DNA of 64,000 bases. Source: Halichoerus grypus (Eukaryota > Chordata > Mammalia > Carnivora > Phocidae). The position numbers and the translations under genes are program-made. Shown here in pieces: positions 1 to 9,940 of this stretch. The stretch is from NCBI RefSeq assembly GCF_964656455.1, contig NC_135726.1, positions 20,285,168 to 20,349,167 of the forward strand, read 5' to 3'. Position 1 is the stretch's first letter. Each line of letters starts with the position of its first letter. The notes under the pieces were generated by a model, which saw nothing but the letters and a program-made list of their open reading frames with translations, did not search any database and was not told the DNA's origin.

Positions 1-1276
1 GAGATGACCTTGAAATGTGCTTATTTTTCATGTATATTATCTAAGATGAGCTAAGTTGCAGATCAAATGAGCTCTGATACCTGATGCATGCAGAGTTAAG
101 CTTGAAGTGCTCAAAAAATTCAAAAACCAAACCAAAACAATAACAAAAAGTATGCATGAAAATCAGATTTGGCTGAGTAAAGGGATATCCAAGACAGATT
201 CACCCCAATTAGGCCAATTGGCAAACTTCTTTTTTTCTCCCCCACCCTGCCTTTTTTTTTTCCCCTAAGCTTAGAACATTTTTTTTTTTTTTTATGAGCA
301 GCATCAGATAGTATCCAAATATGCTTCTGGTTTTTTACTTTTATTATTTAAAGATAGCCAAATAGATTTCTATGGAACTTTTTTTCCCTCTTAATTGCTT
401 CAATATGGAAGATGCTCTATTGGCAGATCAAAATGGCAGATGTCTTTTAATGTGCTGCCATTTTCTCTGTGTAAATAATTATGTTCCTTTTCTGCCTGAA
501 TTTCATTGCAGCAGTTTGTCCATTACAACACAGTTTATCTGGGAGCTTACTCCCTCCCCAGCCCAACAACAACAAAAAAAGATAGGTCATTTTGGTGGAA
601 CAGACATATTCTTTCAGGGTTTCCTCTGGTCACTGATTTAACTAACTCCTGGGATTTCTCAACTCACTAGAAGACCCTAAATGTTTATATCCCACTGAAT
701 TCCTTGGTAGTTTTCCTTGTCTTAAACTAAGAAATACTTAGGGAATATGTTTCTTTTTCCCTCCCTATCACCAAGGAGAGAATTATTCTCATACAAAAAT
801 GGAGGAAATGTTAATTTCAAGGGAAGTTGTAAATTACAACAAAGAAAAATCTATTAACACCGACCAAAGGTGCACACTTAGATGTCTTATACACACATAC
901 ACATAGACAGTTATTCCTACAATGTTATTTATTATAATTCATGTTTTGCCAATCTCTCAGTATCAGAGGTGTTAATTAAAAGATCGTGATGATCTCCTCT
1001 TAGTGTGCAGCTCCTTAATTCAGTTGGAAGACATTACAGCCATCGGAGTCTTGGGTCAGGCAATTTTCTTCGTTAATATGTATACACAAGCTATTAAGGT
1101 CATCTTTGAGCATAAGTAATACCAAAAATATAAATGCTACAAACTTTACAAGTTTTATTTGAAATTTCTATTATTTCAGCCCCTCAGGTTGAAGATGGCA
1201 AATATGGCATCAAAAATTTCAATTAAGTTTTGGATAATCACAAATCTAAATGAGTATAAAAAAATCTAAATAACTA

Positions 1277-1374
1277 GGGGTACCTGGCTGTCTCAGTTGT
1301 TAGAGCATGTGACTCTTGACCTTGGGGTCGTGAGTTCAAGTTCCACATTGGGGATAGAGTTGACTTAAAAAAAA
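1277..1374 (+). mobile_element. Old short carnivore SINE (tRNA-derived)
   Basis: A diverged Can-SINE of the short type. It starts GGGGTACCTGGCTGTCTCAG, keeps the tRNA-like B-box region (GAGTTCAAGTTCC) and ends in an A-rich tail at about 1367-1374. There is no CT-rich block as in the younger elements of this window. Clear target duplications were not seen, which fits its age. Confidence 0.8.
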
Positions 1375-2038
1375 TTCAATCGAAATAATTAAACTTTCCA
1401 GTGATATCTTTTGTAATTGTATAGCATATATACTTCTAAAAGTATTAAAGCTTAAAACTCCATTAAGACTTCTGACACATATACTATACCTATATATATA
1501 TACAGATATAGATAAATACACACTTATATTTCACATGCATGCATATATTTTTTTTCCATTATCCTGATAGAGCTATTGCCACATTTCTTGGGAAAATGGA
1601 GAGGGCCCAGAGGAAAGTAATCAAATAATGATTATTCTGCTCACGACTGCATAACTAACTCTCTTCAAGTGTGTGGGAGCTATTTAAGTGGTAGATAGAC
1701 CTACTTTGTCTCACGTGTGAGCAGTAAGGGTAGAGTAGGTAGATATGGGTCAGAAGTGAACAAAATAAGAGCAAGGTTTGGCTTTAATTCTCTAGATGTT
1801 TAACAGTCTCCAGAGAGGGGCCCTTATCTGGTCAGGTTGAACAATGACAGAAGGATGTGTGGCCAAGGAAGGGCATCTTCAGAGCTTTAGTAAAGCTGCT
1901 GAGGTGACTGATTCCTTCACCATAGGTCAAGCCTTTCTCCTGACGTCATGGTGAGACCACAACGTGTTAATCCTTTGCAGCAGTGGTTTCTCTTTTTCAA
2001 ATTTTTAACATGCAGGGTCTATGCCCGTATGCTGCCCA

Positions 2039-2145
2039 TTTTGCAAAATCTTGTATCAGCAAAAAACAAAACAAAACAAAACAAAAACACTGCTTCCAGT
2101 GTTTTGCAAAATCTTGTATCGGCCAAAAAAACACTGCTTCCAGTG
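2039..2145. repeat. Local tandem duplication with an (AAAAC)n spacer
   Basis: Two adjacent copies of one segment. Copy 1 (2039-2101) and copy 2 (2102-2145) both run TTTTGCAAAATCTTGTATC, then an A-rich stretch, then ACACTGCTTCCAGTG. Copy 1 carries a longer AAAAC repeat in the middle and copy 2 a short A-run. The copies differ by only a few bases outside the A-rich part, so the duplication is fairly recent. The 138-codon open frame across it (1948-2364) has no cadherin similarity and is not called as a gene. Confidence 0.85.
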
Positions 2146-2781
2146 TGGGAAGATGGCACCCAGTGTGGTCTATCAATCGAGGACTGGTTACCCATCATAA
2201 TTTCCCCTTTTAATGTCAGTTATATGTATACCTCCAATGGGCTACATCATCATCATAACCCTATGTTTGCATCCCCAAACTGGTACCATGGAGACCATCA
2301 TTATCAGGTACCTTTACATTTTGTTAGTGTAATGACAAAGTGTGCAGGTAAAAACAGCATGTGATTAGGAGTCCAGGTTGTAGACATAAAAATTTGAAAT
2401 CTGAATTTATTTTCCATTAATAGAAACACTACAATTTGTGCATGACATATACTGGTAATTAATGACCCCATTTGCAAGGTTTTGCCTTAGTGGGGGGAAA
2501 ATGAAACTGGTTATGTGTCTGTGGCCAAGGATGAGAACACTGGGTGTCAGGATGTAAAAGCGAGGTGCCTGAAAAACATTTTCTTACCATGGGAAATACG
2601 TTGCCCAGGACTGAAGAGCATGAACTGTGTTCTTACCTCTGGATGATGAGCCCTTCTGCGGAGGCAGTTGCATTCCAAGCTGCGATGACATTTCCAGGAA
2701 TTCACTTTCCTCTCTTTGCCAATAAGTTTCTCTTCCTCATTAGTTTATTGCTCAAAGAGGATCGCTTCCAGGAAAGAATTA

Positions 2782-2985
2782 ATATTTACTGAGCATCTCC
2801 AACAGTCTGTCGCTGTGCTGAGTACCTTTATGAATGAAATCATTTTACCATTTAAAATTATTAGTTTCCTGGGTGAGACTAGAGAAACAGGACATTTACT
2901 TAATATGACTAAAGTCAAGCAATTGATATGTAGACGATTCAAGATTCAAACCCAGGCCTGTTTGACCCCAAATACTGAGAGATTT
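2782..2985 (-). repeat. MIR-like fragment (antisense)
   Basis: This resembles the reverse complement of an ancient mammalian MIR. It begins with ATTTACTGAGCATCTCC, contains an oddly spaced AATATGACTAAAGTCAAGCA region, and has the ATTCAAACCCAGG motif near 2943-2956, where MIRs carry the reverse of their B-box. It is strongly diverged, so the limits are approximate. Confidence 0.55.
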
Positions 2986-3856
2986 GCCCTTTGGATGCTT
3001 TATAAAGGAGAAGGATCTGCAAAATCTCCTGATGGAAATTTAAACATTGAGAACATTTGCCTTGTTCTGCCTCATCTTATGAACCATGGAACCAGTTTGA
3101 CACTTCCCTGAAAATGTGTCCTCGTGGAACCTCTTTTATCCAAAGGCCGCCCTAAACCGAGGAATGTATATGTCCAAAGTGAGGGGACCCTCTCAAAAAC
3201 AGATAGGCAGTGGTTGCTAATTTGGATGAAAGGAAATCTGTAGTCAAACTTAGGATGCAAAACTGATTTCCAGAATAGCCATAATAATGGCTAGTTTGTT
3301 TGTTTTTCTAGATTTTTTTTAATGAAGTTCCTGCCCATAGTGGTGGCTTTTTTTGTTAGTAGATCAGTGATCAGAGTGGACCACAAGAAAGACCATTACA
3401 GGATGCAGCACTGACTTCTCCAAAATGGCCATCCCCCAAAAAAGCTCAGTCTCCTGCTGGTACTGGAGCCACTTGGATTTAGAGGGGAGATATCTTATTC
3501 ATTCAAACAACATCAACCACCTAGGTGCCAAGCCAGGCTGGTTAGTCACATTTCTATTCTACCACATCTGTCTCCCCTTCTCCAGTTCACCAGCCCTGGA
3601 CGATGTCAGTACTGGGTGTAAAGTTTTCTGGTAGAAGGATTCCCTGAGCCCTGGCAGAACCATGACTTTTATTATGTTATTTGATTCCTGTGAGGTGCAC
3701 TTGATATCAACCAGTGTCATTTTAAAAGATGAACAAATGAGGCTCTAGATAAGACAAATGACTCATTTGAAAGCATGCAATTAGTATACGCCCAAGGAGA
3801 GATACTCAGTCCATTTCTTTCCCACCTTTTAAACTCATCTTAAAATCCATATGTGA

Positions 3857-4024
3857 GGGCGCCTGGGTGGCTCAGTCGTTAGGCGTCTGCCTTTGGCTCA
3901 GGTTGGGATCGAGTCCCACATTGGGCTCCCTGCTCAGCGGGAAGCCTGCTTCTCCCTCTCCCACTCCCCCTGCCTATGTTTCCTCTCTCACTGTGTCTCT
4001 CTCTGTCAAAAAAAAAAAAAAAAA
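3857..4024 (+). mobile_element. Young carnivore SINE (SINEC type) with target duplication
   Basis: A tRNA-Lys-type Can-SINE starting GGCGCCTGGGTGGCTCAGTC, with a CT-rich 3' block and a pure A tail. A perfect 15-bp target duplication, AAAATCCATATGTGA, lies at 3842-3856 and again at 4025-4039. Part of the usual middle (the segment after GGCTCAGG) is missing, so the element is shorter than its relatives. The clean duplication points to recent insertion into the CDH11 intron. An open frame at 3867-4136 is only a read-through of this element. Confidence 0.95.
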
Positions 4025-5274
4025 AAAATCCATATGTGAAACATGTTTGGCTAGAGGAACTTTTTTAAAAGTTCTCAAGATTCTACAGGTCTGTCACTCA
4101 GAGACTGTAAATGGTTCAGTCATCTGGGTACTTTGATGAGCTTTTATGTAATAGTTTGAATGTGTCTGAGGGGACTTGCTTGTTCAGAATATGAGACATC
4201 CTACATTCACAGGTTCGTGTCCTGCTCAGATCCATGGTTCCATTAGTGTTTGATTTCAGCTACTGTCACGTGTAAGCCGGCGTGCTGTGATCTGGAGGTC
4301 CCGTTTTTTGTGGATGGCACATTGAAGAATAGATTTAAAATTATGCCTTCTACAGGTTTACAAAAACAAAACACTCAGTTTACATGCCCTCCAAACCAAT
4401 ACCCTTGGTGACAGGGTGTGACCCAATAGATAAACTAATGATCCATTGGGGATGTTGTTCACATCAGAGAAGTGTATTTGACCAAGCAATTTAAATAATT
4501 TGCTTTTCTTCTTTGATTTTTAATTTTTACTTTTATTCATAGTGGCCTTGTGACATTTCATATCATTAAAACGGGGTAAATATTGTCACCTTTAATTTGT
4601 GAAAGTCTTATTTGAACTCAAAAAAATGTATGAGAAGGGAAAAATAACATTTTCAAATAATTTGTTATAGATATGTACATTTTTTTGTAATCCTTAGGCA
4701 TGGAACAATGGTATAGGCTGGAATAGGAGAGAAGAGTCAGGAAACTGAATTTTCAGTTAACAGTCTATTTGGCCCATTTTATTTATCTTTTTTCATGATT
4801 TTCCATAGTATATATAATTTTTTCCAGTGATAAGAACAATTTATACTAGTCATACAATATTCAGAAAATACAGAAATGAGAGTTAGGTGTTCAGCCTGGT
4901 TTTGTTTGAGATGTTGGCAACGAAGGGCAGAGAATGTCATTGTACAGCTTGCCAAAAACCAGTGCGTACACACACCTTATCTTCTGCAATAATCAGAATA
5001 TCTGCTCATCCCTAAATCAGACTGAATCTACCTTTTATATTTAATAGATTTTATCTCACAGAAAATTCATTACATTTCCTTTCACCTAAAGTATATCAAT
5101 TTACTCTCTCAAAAGAGATTCTAAGATATTTCTTCTTATGACAAGAGCTAATTCAGGGTACTGTCAATCCATTCAAAACCTGCTAGCTATTGGACGATCA
5201 TGTTGGTCATAACATTCATATTGCTATAAGTTACTGATTGTAATCACAAACAGAGGCAAACCATACTGAGGATC

Positions 5275-5291
5275 TGTGTGTGTGTGTGTGA
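5275..5291. repeat. Short (GT)n microsatellite
   Basis: A run of TG/GT dinucleotides within the CDH11 intron. Confidence 0.9.
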
Positions 5292-5499
5292 GTAATTTGA
5301 TAGAACATACTAAAAACTTCACCTATTTTATAATTTTCCCCCAGAGCATACAGCATGGAAAGAAATATTGTTGGTTGGTACAGATCTGCAGAAAACATGA
5401 TGAGGAAGTAGTTGGGGGCTTAGGTGACAAAAGATTATATGGAAGCCAACATCTGGAATCTTAATTAAATCTTTCCCAGAATACAGTTATGCCATTTGT

Positions 5500-6015
5500 T
5501 CAAAAAATATTTATTGAATGTCTATTACGTGTGCAACACTGGAGAGACTGAGATGAATCCCCTAGTCTCAGAAGTTCACACTCCAGGTGAGGTCAAAGTG
5601 GTTATGTCAACATTAATGACACAGCAATGGGGTACTAATTTCTGTAAGAATATACAGTGCTTGGGGTCACAGAGCAGATGATGGGAGAGGTCTAGAAAGG
5701 CCTCCCCGATGTGATGACTTTGGGGTTCAATTTTGAGGCTTGAGGAGTTCACCTGTCATGCCACCAGGAACAGCTTCCTGGGATCCTAGGGCAGTGGCTA
5801 AAAAGGCATGTGGGAAGTGTGGTGTGCTTGGGAAACAGAAGAAAGTTCTGCATGTCAGACTGAACTGGGACATGTGGAACGGATGGGATGTGACCCTTGA
5901 AGGCAAAGTCTTCAGATGAGGGAAAAATCTAGTGATTCACTGTGTAGAGGTGGGCTGTGTTGTGTGGACCACAGAGAGAACTTGGAATTATTTTGAGCAG
6001 GACGCATGACATGTT
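5500..6015. repeat. Ancient interspersed repeat, L2-era, family uncertain
   Basis: The start (AAAATATTTATTGAATGTCTATTACGTG at 5502 onward, in part) matches the common mammalian pattern of 'feature size increases with stage' repeats that read ATTTATTGAGCGCCTACTATGTG. Further on come the typical phrases AGGCCTCCCCGATGTGATGA (near 5698) and TTTTGAGCAGGACGCATGACATG (near 5991, in part), which mark the same family. It is strongly diverged. I relate it to L2 by recognition only. Confidence 0.55.
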
Positions 6016-6626
6016 TAATCAGGTGGTGGATGGTGCTTGAATTTCAAAGAAACTATAAACCTGTTAGTGGTTTTATAAAATATTTTCTCTTCAAAGATAA
6101 TATTTTCCTTTAGGACTCACAAGTGGATTTACAGTTTGCGCAAGGTTTGAGTGTGGACCGGAAATCTTTTAAACACACACACAGAAACTGGCCAAAGGCT
6201 TGTCATGAAGTAGGAAAGTACAAGCATGAAAAAGATTTTTCTGTTTGTTTTTTCTCACACCCACTTATATATTTAATTATCTGCCATACTCACATAGGGT
6301 ATGTGGTCCAAGCCCACACTTCGTTGTGGTATCTGATGAAGGGGACACCCAAACAGAAAGCAGTGTGGTGAGCTTGCCAGTGGGGGCCTTTGTATCTACG
6401 AAATAAAAAAAGAGCCAATTTCTAAGTTTGGTTCCAAAATATGGAGACACTATTCTGCAATGCCAGATGACCGCGGTCTCCGTAGGTACCTAGATTAAAG
6501 ATGCTGGTTGTTGACCCTGGTGATGAGAAAGAGCACCCTGACCTCTGCCAAGCCGAATGCACGAATATTCATGCCGTGATTCCAGTGGCCCTGCCCTGAG
6601 AAGAAATGTCTCTGCTCTCCCAACAG

Positions 6627-6878
6627 ATAACACCGCAGGGGTGTACGCCCGGCGTGGAGGCTTCAGTCGGCAGAAGCAGGATCTGTACCTCCTGCCCATC
6701 GTGATCAGCGATGGTGGAATCCCGCCCATGAGTAGCACCAACACCCTCACCATCAAGGTGTGTGGGTGCGATGTGCACGGTGCACTGCTCTCCTGCAATG
6801 CCGAGGCCTACATCCTGAACGCCGGCCTGAGCACGGGGGCGCTGATTGCCATCCTTGCCTGCATCGTCATTCTCCTGG
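6627..6878 (+). CDS. CDH11: Cadherin-11, penultimate coding exon (end of last cadherin repeat, most of membrane helix)
   Basis: This 252-bp exon encodes the end of the fifth extracellular cadherin repeat and most of the transmembrane helix of a type II classical cadherin. The frame opens with the last two bases of an Asp codon (Asp-Asn-Thr-Ala-Gly-Val) and includes [20 protein letters not shown], a typical late EC5 stretch. Next come [18 protein letters not shown], a membrane-proximal segment with the conserved cysteines, then the hydrophobic [18 protein letters not shown]. It ends one base into a Val codon at CTGG|GTAAGG (donor 6879). The acceptor is CTCTCCCAACAG (6615-6626). Together with the last exon it covers about 249 residues of a protein that is about 796 residues long in human. 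The match to CDH11 rather than CDH8 or CDH6 is from memory of the family and is strengthened by the last exon. The protein mediates calcium-dependent homophilic adhesion in mesenchyme, bone and neural tissue. Confidence 0.95.
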
Positions 6879-8620
6879 GTAAGGGGGCTCCGCTGTCACC
6901 TGCGGGAAGGGTTCTGCAACCAGATGCCCATCCTTGAAATATATATTTCTGGAGCGCAGGCTGGTCACCAGTGGCTACAGCTGGAGACAAGGCAGGGGTG
7001 GGGCCTGCGCGGTGCACGTTATGGTACCGGAGAGACAGGGGGGAAACTTAACAAGCATTCGGAGCAGAGTTGGGGGAAGGTTCTGATGAGCACATTGCCG
7101 ACAGTGCAGGACTACGCAGCAGCAGCTGTCTGGGGCTGCTGCAGGGGGACATCTGACAAGGTTTTGCAGAAGAGGAAACTAGGCAGAGGCCTGGTATATG
7201 AGCAATGGTTTGCTAAGAAGAGGAAAGAGAAGTGTTGGGGACAGAAAGCATAATCAGGAGGCCAAAGACATGGTATGAAGGACTCAAGGAACTGGACAAA
7301 GGTTGGCCTGGCCAAGCTGGATCTTGACTCCTCTGATTAGCAGAGGTAATATCTGGGTGCAAGCCTCAGCTTATGGGGACCCTTAGGAGGCTTTTCCTAC
7401 ACTTACATCTCATCTCTGTAAGAACAGCGGTGTGCGCACGCTAATAACAACCACTGCTGGGCTTCAGGAAGAGATCACGTAGGAGAAAAATCAACCCATC
7501 TGGCATTTCAAACCCAAGGATTTCTGACATCAAATTTATGCTTGTTCCATGATGTTTGGTTCTCCATTGAATGAGTTGAGGGGGCCCAAGTGCATAGGGA
7601 AGAGCCAGTGAGTTCAGGTCAACAAAGAGTTCCTAAGAATTTTCTGGGTACCGGGTTGCTGTGTCCAGCCCTGGGGGAGAAAGGGAGCTTCATCCTTGCA
7701 GCTCCCGGTGATGGTGGACCCAGAGGGGCTCTCAGACCCCTTGCCAGATTCAGGCACAAACATTTTCTTTAGTCTAGCCACACATGTGGGAGAGTGTTGT
7801 CATGGAATATTGTAGAAGCTTCTTGTGGAGGTGGAACATGGAGAATTAAGCACTGTCTTGGCTTTCCTTTCAAGTGTGGTTCTGCCCACTCATCCTAGGT
7901 TGTCTGAGCGCAGTGGAATCGCCTCTCTCAGGAGGAACTAGAGCTGCTTCCTCTGGGGTTCAGCTGATGCTACCTTCCTATGTTTAAATAAATAGAGGAG
8001 ATTTGTCTCCTGGGGGACATTATAAACTTCCCCTCTTCTCTACAGTGGTTTGAAGAGAATCCAACCACTTTTATGATAAGATTTCTTATTAAGGTAGAGT
8101 AGGATCACTGCTCCTCCCCATTCCCCCCAAACCCTAGCCCTCTGGTCAGGAACAAGCATCACCTCCTATAGAAAGGTAGGACCTGAGGTCTTGGAACATT
8201 CTCATTCATATGCTTTGGAGAGATAGCTGTCTTCCTTTGGAAAAAGAAAAAGAAAATACAACATAAGGCAGTTTTAAGAAGCTGCAGACCAGTCTATTTA
8301 GAATCTTCCTAATTCTTAGACAGATGACTTCCAAATAATGTCAGATTCATTTTTAAAAAGCTCAGAATAGTTTCAACTTGCTGGCTTGTTTGGATATCAT
8401 ATTTTCCTGGCAGCGTTTTGCAGAGGAAGAGCCAGGTGGAGGGCGGTTTTACACATCTTTGGGGATTCCAGGTAAAACTCTCATTTTGTAGACTCATAGA
8501 CCGGTTCCTATTCTGAGCATGAGCACATCATGCCTTGCAGTAAGCAGAGTTCTCCTCCGGGAGAAAGCTCCAGGAATACTGGGCTTAACCTGTGCTCACT
8601 TTCTTGTGCTTTCCTTGTAG
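6879..8620 (+). other. CDH11: CDH11 last intron
   Basis: A 1742-bp phase-1 intron with a GTAAGG donor (6879) and an acceptor with a T-rich tract ending CTTGTAG (8614-8620). It splits the membrane helix between VILL and the next Val. It contains the decayed alternative exon (7899-8093). No carnivore SINE or other young repeat is visible inside it. The open frames it shows (for example 6846-7253 and 7590-7772) read out of the exon or are chance. Confidence 0.9.
7899..8093 (+). other. CDH11: Remnant of the CDH11 variant-II alternative exon, apparently decayed
   Basis: In human, a 179-bp cassette exon between these two exons gives a cadherin-11 isoform with an unrelated short tail that cannot bind catenins. 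A good acceptor (CACTCATCCTAG, 7887-7898) opens a frame in the phase set by the exon at 6627. It reads Gly-Cys-Leu-Ser...Glu-Ser-Pro, then GVQLMLPSYV, then TAA at 7985-7987. Beyond the stop the same frame still shows NR, G, KLP, VV and ES in the order I recall for the human variant tail (QLML-SYV, NR, KLP, VV, ES). A second stop, TGA, lies at 8051-8053. Where a 179-bp exon should end (about 8074-8080) there is GATAAG and no GT. The first usable donor is AAG|GTAGAG at 8094, giving a 195-bp exon. If spliced in, the stop would lie more than 50 bases before the last junction. The human comparison is from memory and needs alignment. Confidence 0.7.
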
Positions 8621-9117
8621 TCATCGTAGTGTTGTTTGTGACCCTGAGAAGGCAAAAGAAAGAACCACTGATCGTCTTTGAGGAAGAAGATGTCCGTGAG
8701 AACATCATTACCTATGATGACGAAGGGGGTGGGGAAGAAGATACAGAAGCCTTTGATATCGCCACCCTCCAGAATCCAGACGGGATCAATGGATTTATCC
8801 CTCGCAAAGACATAAAACCCGAGTATCAGTACATGCCTAGACCTGGGCTCCGGCCAGCACCCAACAGTGTGGACGTCGATGACTTCATCAACACGAGAAT
8901 ACAGGAGGCAGATAATGACCCAACTGCCCCTCCTTATGATTCCATCCAAATCTACGGTTATGAAGGCAGGGGCTCGGTGGCTGGGTCCCTGAGCTCCCTA
9001 GAGTCTGCCACCACAGATTCAGACTTGGACTATGACTACCTACAGAACTGGGGACCTCGTTTTAAGAAACTAGCAGACTTGTACGGTTCCAAAGACACTT
9101 TTGATGACGACTCTTAA
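8621..9117 (+). CDS. CDH11: Cadherin-11, last coding exon (end of helix and whole cytoplasmic tail)
   Basis: This exon begins with TC, completing a Val codon, and reads VIVVLFVTLRRQKKEPLIVF, the end of the membrane helix and the basic stop-transfer anchor. The juxtamembrane part, with the acidic EEEDVRENIITYDDEGGGEE, is the region that binds p120-catenin in classical cadherins. The distal part (DNDPTAPPYDSIQIYGYEGR, then the serine-rich GSLSSLESATTDSD and DYDYLQNWGPRFKKLADLYG) is the beta-catenin/plakoglobin-binding domain. The protein ends GSKDTFDDDS with TAA at 9115-9117. That ending separates CDH11 from CDH8, which I recall ending in ESDKET, and from CDH6. The ATG at 8530 is intronic: the acceptor TTCCTTGTAG sits at 8611-8620, and the frame joins in phase to the exon ending at 6878. 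The frame is intact, with no stop or indel, so the main isoform is expected to be functional. Confidence 0.97.
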
Positions 9118-9940
9118 CAATAACGATACAAATTTGGCCTTAAGAACTGTGTCTGGCATTCTGAAGAATCTAGAAGATATGTAAACAGGTATTTTTTTAA
9201 ATCAAGGAAAGGCTCATTTAAAACAAGCAAAGTTTTACAGAGAGGATACATTTAATAAAACTGCAAGGACATCAAAGTGGTAAATACTGTGAAGTACCTT
9301 TTCTCAAAAAAAGGCAAATATTGAAGTTGTTTATCAACTTCTCTAGAGAAAAACCACTTGGCGTACAAAATATTTAAGTGAAGGAGAAGTCTAATGGTGA
9401 ACTTACAATGAAGGGAAATTGTTTATGTGTTATGAACATCTAAGTCTTTCTTTCTTCTTTTTTTTATTTGTCAAAGAAGCTTCCACAAAATTAGAAAGGA
9501 CAACAGTTCTGAGCTGTAATTTCGCCTTAAACTATGGACACTCTATATGTAGTGCATTTTTAAACTTGAAATATATAATATTCAGCCAGCTTAAACCCAT
9601 ACAATGTATGTACAATACAATGTACAATTATGTCTCTTGAGCATCAATCTTGTTACTGCTGATTCTTGTAAATCTTTTTGCTTCTACTTTCATCTTAAAC
9701 TAATACGTGCCAGATATAACTGTCTTGTTTCGGTGAGAGGCTCCCTATTTCTATGCCATTTTTAATGTATCTATTTGTACAATTTTAAAGTTCTTATTTT
9801 AGTATACATACAAATATCAGTATTCTGACATGTAAGAAATGTTACGGCATCACACTTATATTTTATGAACATTGTACTGTTGCTTTAATATGAGCTTCAA
9901 TATAAGAAGCAACCTTTGAAATAAAAACAGATTCTTTTTT
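9118..9940 (+). other. CDH11: CDH11 3' UTR (proximal form)
   Basis: AT-rich sequence directly after the CDH11 stop, free of SINEs and LTRs. It runs to just past a canonical AATAAA at 9920-9925 that is followed by a T-rich stretch (9935-9943). That length, about 820 bases, fits the roughly 3.8-kb mRNA size I recall for human CDH11. An earlier AATAAA at 9254-9259 is also present. Three copies of TGTACAAT (9609, 9621, 9776) lie upstream of the main signal. The open frame at 9419-9640 is chance. Confidence 0.75.
9920..9925 (+). terminator. CDH11: Likely main CDH11 poly(A) signal (AATAAA)
   Basis: Canonical AATAAA followed within 10-20 bases by a T-rich downstream element (TTCTTTTTTAATTCTGGG at 9932 onward) and preceded by UGUA cores. 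Cleavage is expected near 9937-9945. Use of the site is inferred. Confidence 0.65.

Larger units (their letters stand above)
1..6626 (+). other. CDH11: CDH11 intron (3' part) upstream of the penultimate exon
   Basis: This stretch ends in a good splice acceptor (pyrimidine-rich tract then AACAG at 6622-6626) just before the exon at 6627. I found no other cadherin-like coding segment here: no cadherin-repeat motifs such as DxNDN or DRE appear in any open frame. It holds an old carnivore SINE (1277-1374), a local duplication (2039-2145), a MIR-like fragment (about 2782-2985), a young SINE (3857-4024), a short GT repeat (5275-5291) and an old repeat (about 5500-6015). The rest looks like unique AT-rich intron. 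That the 5' end of the intron lies left of the window is inferred from the lack of an upstream exon. Confidence 0.8.

Noticed and set aside
1948..2364. 138-codon open frame with repeated AKSCI-type segments
   Set aside because: The internal repeat is explained by the local duplication with an A-rich spacer. There is no splice signal pairing with CDH11 phase and no cadherin similarity.
3867..4136. Open frame starting in a Met-Ala-Gln-Ser context
   Set aside because: It lies inside a young carnivore SINE and ends in poly-lysine from the A tail. Similar frames occur at 28479-28679 and 34123-34464 for the same reason.
1..6626. Search for another CDH11 exon upstream
   Set aside because: No open frame with cadherin motifs and flanking splice sites was found, so the preceding exon is taken to lie left of the window.
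8530..8620. ATG at 8530 as a start of the cadherin tail reading frame
   Set aside because: The open frame runs through the splice acceptor. The residues before 8621 do not belong to cadherin-11, and the phase fits the upstream exon.
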